NCBI GenBank assembly: GCA_937888925.1
Contig: CALARM010001189.1
Coordinates: forward strand, 1 to 8,447
Origin: an uncultured Synergistia bacterium
GTDB taxonomy: Bacteria; Eremiobacterota; SpSt-956; JAKJGF01
DNA length: 8,447 nt
Reading direction: 5' to 3'
Positions 5,611 to 8,447 of the stretch are shown piece by piece. The position numbers were made by a program, and so were the translations under genes. Positions within the stretch are counted from its first letter, which is position 1. Each line of letters opens with the position of its first letter. The notes below the pieces were generated by a model. It had not been told where the DNA came from and ran no database searches. It was given only the letters and a program-made list of their open reading frames with translations.

Positions 5611-6417
5611 GTGCCTATTATTTGTAAAAAGTGTAATCAGGAAAATAGAGACGGTAAATTCTTTTGTTCCCGATGTGGTGAACAGATACAGGAGAATGTA
5701 AGAAGTAAATATCAATATCCCGTAAGATTACTTAAAGAAATGTCAGATAATCTTGTCAGTTACGGAACTACTCAGGAGAAAATAGAAGAAAGATTTAAAG
5801 ATTTCATTAATGTTGCCAGAGATTTAATAGATGAAACTCATAAAGATATGGAAGATAATTTTTCAAATGTAGATGATCTGGTAGAGAAACTGGCAAATAT
5901 AGGAGAAGAAGCTCCACAGGAGCGATCGGGAGAGATTGTAGAGAAATTTACATCCCGTTTTCAGACTGCACAGGATTGCATTAATGAAGGGATTTTTCTT
6001 ACAGGAGAATCTCTGAAATCTATAGCAGGTCTTTCCGATATAGAAACAGGTCAGGGGAGAAAAGACCTTGAGAGAGCCCTGAGATTAATGGAAACAGGAC
6101 TGAATAATCTCGAATTTATAAATGAATCACTGAAAGGTCAGTTGTATATCTATAAACAGGTAGAGCCTTTACCAAAAAAACTGACAGAAGCAGTGACTTA
6201 TTTACAAAAAATTACTCTTAATATTTCTGAATATACTGATAAAAGAGAATATGAGTTATTACCGGAAACTATTTCCCTTATCGATGAGATGAAAGAATGC
6301 CTGAGAGATGTTATGAAGACTGCAAAAACAGAATGGGTTAAAGAGAACCAGACCACAGACCATCATGACGAAGAAGGTTTTGATTTCCTGAAAGATGGCC
6401 TTGGTTCTATGCTTTAG
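5611..6417 (+). CDS. Zinc-ribbon helical protein of unknown function (268 aa)
   Basis: An N-terminal zinc ribbon (C5, C8, C19, C22; ICKKCNQEN...FFCSRCGEQI) is followed by about 230 residues of predicted helix, Glu/Lys/Leu-rich, without signal peptide or membrane segment. ISEYTDKREYELL (205-217) and DLERALRLMETGLNNL (152-167) have counterparts in the 441-aa protein of the opposite operon. The order of zinc ribbon and ISxYT module differs between the two, so they look like rearranged paralogues. The C-terminus is short and acidic, then ends DGLGSML. The start is GTG with AAAGGAGG ahead of it. Only 45 bases separate it from the next gene, the large repeat protein, so the two are probably co-transcribed. 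It could be an adaptor or chaperone for that protein or a partner of the kinase; neither is shown by sequence. I know no named family for it. Confidence 0.85.
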   Translation: MPIICKKCNQENRDGKFFCSRCGEQIQENVRSKYQYPVRLLKEMSDNLVSYGTTQEKIEERFKDFINVARDLIDETHKDMEDNFSNVDDLVEKLANIGEEAPQERSGEIVEKFTSRFQTAQDCINEGIFLTGESLKSIAGLSDIETGQGRKDLERALRLMETGLNNLEFINESLKGQLYIYKQVEPLPKKLTEAVTYLQKITLNISEYTDKREYELLPETISLIDEMKECLRDVMKTAKTEWVKENQTTDHHDEEGFDFLKDGLGSML

Positions 6418-6462
6418 GGATTTATAGCACTCTCTAAAAAAATTAGAAAGGTGGGGACTATT

Positions 6463-8447
6463 ATGTTAGGTGGTATCGGCAATTTCAGCATGGAATCTAT
6501 GACACCCACAATGGGTATGAGCTCCATGAAGGCTGATACTGCTTTTGCAGGAGGTATAGCGAAAGCAGAATCCATGCAGAATAAAAAGGGTGGAGACAAA
6601 ATTAAGCCTCATATTCCGAAATTAAAAGAGGAAAGACAGAACACCAATACTCAGATGGGAGAAGCAACCGGTTCAACTGCCGGTGCGCAGGATGTTTTTA
6701 CCAGTAATCCTTATGCAAAGGATGCACAGACAGGGGGGACAGCTCTTACAGGGGCAGGAGCAAAGGCAGTGGCATCTCCACTGGATCCTAAGGGTAAAGC
6801 ACGTTTCGGACAGGGAAATGATATGATGCCTGTCGATGCTACCTATGCTTCATCATATAATAATGCAGGTGTGGCTACAGGAGATGCCAATTACGGTGAT
6901 ATAAAAAGCCTGGATACCTTATATGGAAAAAGGGATCAATTCGATGGTGAAGACAGCAGAATCGGTGATGCCAGAAAACAGGCCTTTAAAGATGGCAGGG
7001 AACAGATGCAGAATAATCAAAAATTTGAGAATAATGTAAAGAAACATGATAACCTTGCCCAAAATTTCGGTAAACAGGAACAGGATTTTGCCAAAAAAGA
7101 ACAGGATCTGACAAAGGCTTCAGAGAGTTTAAATAAGGTAGGAGAAGCACTTGATAAAGTTTCACAGATGCTTCAACAGGTTGCACAGGGGCTGAATACA
7201 ACGGCAGATGCTGTCCAGGGTATTCCTTATGTGGGGCCACCTCTTGCTGCTGCTCTTCGTGCAGTGGCACAGATGATGCAACAGATTGCACAGATGTTGC
7301 AGCAGATTGCACAGGTAATGAAGCAGATTGCCCAGATGCTTCAGCAAATGGCACAGCAGATGGGGCAGAAAAAAGAACAGGCAGGAATGCAGAAAGAGTT
7401 AAATCAAAATCTGTCCCAGTTAAATCAGGATAATCTGGACAAAGGTTTGCAGAGGATGGATCAGATTCAGGATGTCATGAAAGACCTGGGTAAAGCAGCA
7501 CAGGATAACAATAATCATTTGAATGCCGTAGATAAACGTATTAAAGAAATGGACGGAGAAAAGAAAGGTGCCGGAGGTATTGGGGCAGGACAGGAACAGC
7601 AGATGGCCGGTATGGGGCCACAGCAGGGTATGCAACAGCCTGTGGGACAGGGACAGATGGCAAAACAGGCGCAGCAGGCACAGGGGCAGCAGGCATCACA
7701 GGAAATACAGAGGGATCAGAGAAAATCTCAACCTCCGGAAATTGCAGAAGGTTTCAGGCCTGATACAGTCACATCTGCCGGTGGAGGTGCCGGACCAGGC
7801 GATGGCGGAGGCGGAGATGACGGTAATCAGGGATGGGATGGCCATCAGAGTCTGGTAGAAGCTATAGGAGGAGATACAGGTACTAAAGGAGGTAATGGAG
7901 GAGACATGGCAGGCGGCGTAGCAGCCGGACAGGCAGGCGGAGTAACAGCACCTGCCGGAGGAACCACTGCCGAACCTGCAGCAGCACCTGCAATTGAACC
8001 TGCTCAGACCGGCCGAACTATGGCAGCAGGAGCACAGGAAAAAACTCCTGCCGGAACTGCAGCAGCACCTGCGATTGAACCTGGTCAGGCTGGACGAACT
8101 ATGGCAGCAGGACAGGAAAAAGCTCCTGCCGGCGCTGCAGAAGTTTCTTCGAAACCTGCAGAACAGATGGATAAAGCCAGAACACCAGAAACACCGGCTG
8201 CTTCTCATGAAACAATTTCCGCTGCAAAGCCTGAACAGAAAGGTATTGCCGAGGAAAAGTCTGCTCCCGGTGCAGGTGAAAAAATATCTACAGAAAAGAC
8301 CGGTGCAAAAGGTGAAGAATTCATGGCAGATGATAAACACCTGAAAACAGAAGATAAACACACTGACGACAGGAAGATTGATGATAAGAAAGTTGATGAT
8401 AAGAAAGTTGATGATAAGAAAGTTGATGATAAGAAAGTTGATGATAA
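6463..8447 (+). CDS. Very large Gln/Ala/Gly-rich repeat protein with coiled-coil hairpin, 3' end outside window
   Basis: The frame from ATG 6463 is open for 661 codons to the window edge; AAAGGTGG (6447-6454) lies 8 bases ahead. No Sec signal peptide is visible; the N-terminus is Met-rich (MLGGIGNFSMESMTPTMGMS). Regions: polar, Gly/Ala-rich 1-180; charged helix about 181-230; heptads of the form QMLQQIA at 235-241 and four in a row at 270-297; between them the hinge GIPYVGPPLAAAL (253-265); further helix to about 365; Gln/Gly/Met-rich 370-425; Gly-rich 438-495; Ala/Pro repeats 506-558; Lys/Glu-rich tail ending in DDKKV repeats. Two amphipathic helices around a hydrophobic Gly/Pro turn recall segments of phage tape-measure proteins and of translocator or pore-forming proteins, but I cannot assign a family. 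GC content is visibly above that of its neighbours, partly because of Ala/Gly/Gln codons. It likely shares a transcript with the 268-aa gene. Several frames on both strands here are shadows. Confidence 0.85.
   Translation, partial: MLGGIGNFSMESMTPTMGMSSMKADTAFAGGIAKAESMQNKKGGDKIKPHIPKLKEERQNTNTQMGEATGSTAGAQDVFTSNPYAKDAQTGGTALTGAGAKAVASPLDPKGKARFGQGNDMMPVDATYASSYNNAGVATGDANYGDIKSLDTLYGKRDQFDGEDSRIGDARKQAFKDGREQMQNNQKFENNVKKHDNLAQNFGKQEQDFAKKEQDLTKASESLNKVGEALDKVSQMLQQVAQGLNTTADAVQGIPYVGPPLAAALRAVAQMMQQIAQMLQQIAQVMKQIAQMLQQMAQQMGQKKEQAGMQKELNQNLSQLNQDNLDKGLQRMDQIQDVMKDLGKAAQDNNNHLNAVDKRIKEMDGEKKGAGGIGAGQEQQMAGMGPQQGMQQPVGQGQMAKQAQQAQGQQASQEIQRDQRKSQPPEIAEGFRPDTVTSAGGGAGPGDGGGGDDGNQGWDGHQSLVEAIGGDTGTKGGNGGDMAGGVAAGQAGGVTAPAGGTTAEPAAAPAIEPAQTGRTMAAGAQEKTPAGTAAAPAIEPGQAGRTMAAGQEKAPAGAAEVSSKPAEQMDKARTPETPAASHETISAAKPEQKGIAEEKSAPGAGEKISTEKTGAKGEEFMADDKHLKTEDKHTDDRKIDDKKVDDKKVDDKKVDDKKVDD
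7270..7353 (+). repeat. 21-bp imperfect repeats encoding coiled-coil heptads (QMLQQIA type)
   Basis: Four consecutive units at 7270-7290, 7291-7311, 7312-7332 and 7333-7353 encode QMMQQIA, QMLQQIA, QVMKQIA and QMLQQMA. A fifth related unit (QMLQQVA) stands alone at 7165-7185, before the Gly/Pro hinge. The units differ mostly at synonymous or conservative positions, so the repeat is older than the perfect 42-bp and 15-bp ones. Each heptad puts Met/Leu and Ile/Val/Met on one face, as expected for a coiled coil or helical hairpin. Confidence 0.85.
7978..8136 (+). repeat. Two-copy 27-residue repeat (AAAPAIEP...GRTMAAG...QEK.PAG)
   Basis: Residues 506-532 (7978-8058) and 533-558 (8059-8136) of the large protein align over nearly full length. 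The shared core is AAAPAIEP-x-Q-x-GRTMAAG, then QEK-x-PAG; one Ala is missing in the second copy. The composition is Ala/Pro/Gly-rich and likely disordered, a linker or spacer type of sequence. Confidence 0.85.
8365..8447 (+). repeat. 15-bp tandem repeat encoding DDKKV, running off the window
   Basis: One variant unit (DDRKI, 8365-8379) is followed by four identical 15-bp units (GATGATAAGAAAGTT) at 8380-8439 and a partial fifth at 8440-8447. Translation gives repeating Asp-Asp-Lys-Lys-Val, a highly charged tail. The units are identical at every base, so they are recent or homogenised. The true copy number cannot be seen, because the array reaches the window edge. Confidence 0.95.

Noticed and set aside
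6986..7635. Minus-strand frames at 6986-7354, 7162-7347 and 7420-7635
   Set aside because: Antisense of the heptad-repeat coding region; their apparent repeats (His/Leu/Cys) are mirror images of the QMLQQIA units.
7568..8344. Plus-strand frames at 7568-7858 and 7994-8344
   Set aside because: They are alternate frames of the large protein's low-complexity region, Arg/Gln/Leu-rich and without domains; the 6463 frame runs through both without a stop and has a ribosome site.
7696..8361. Minus-strand open frame of 221 codons, Cys/Ser/Phe-rich
   Set aside because: It is the antisense of the Ala/Gly/Gln-codon-rich part of the large plus-strand protein; its odd composition (runs of Cys, Ser, Arg) mirrors GCA/GGA/CAG codons, and it has no recognisable domain.

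Overview
The window comes from an AT-rich bacterial genome that uses Shine-Dalgarno signals, GTG as well as ATG starts, and a sigma-70-like promoter. Four-cysteine zinc ribbons attached to a Ser/Thr kinase and to large helical proteins are typical of uncultured or candidate-phylum bacteria and of some environmental lineages. Nothing in the sequence fixes the phylum. I see no rRNA, tRNA, CRISPR array, transposase or recombinase.

Layout. (1) Bases 1-482 (+) hold the C-terminal part of an M29/COG2309-type metal aminopeptidase, cut by the window edge. (2) Bases 504-4792 (-) look like a three-gene operon, transcribed from a good promoter at 4823-4851. In transcription order it encodes a BpsA-like (branched-polyamine synthase/DUF43) Rossmann protein of 347 aa, a zinc-ribbon helical protein of 441 aa, and a 598-aa fusion of zinc ribbon, Ser/Thr kinase, NarL-like receiver and a second zinc ribbon. 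(3) Bases 4793-4984 are a divergent control region with a perfect 10-bp inverted repeat. (4) Bases 4985-8447 (+) hold a GNAT-like protein of 175 aa, a second zinc-ribbon helical protein of 268 aa related to the 441-aa one, and a very large, low-complexity, Gln/Ala/Gly-rich protein. That last frame is open for 661 codons and runs off the window end, so a caller that requires a stop codon would miss it.

How the parts may fit (inference): the kinase-receiver protein would be a signalling hub joining Ser/Thr phosphorylation to two-component input. The two zinc-ribbon helical proteins share a motif and helical modules, and could be its scaffolds or partners. The large protein has a coiled-coil hairpin around a Gly/Pro-rich hydrophobic hinge and long flexible tails, and may be the structural or exported component. 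The BpsA-like and GNAT proteins, divergently placed around one control region, suggest a small-molecule (possibly polyamine) branch. No direct evidence links these activities.

The non-coding DNA is unusual. Three intergenic spots carry short degenerate tandem repeats: period 9 at 491-525, period 7 at 2301-2376 and period 7 at 5542-5562. One of them separates a perfect Shine-Dalgarno from the kinase start codon by 112 bases, and another supplies the kinase's last codons and stop. The coding DNA has its own tandem repeats: a perfect 42-bp duplication, 21-bp heptad repeats, an 81-bp repeat and a 15-bp repeat at the window edge.
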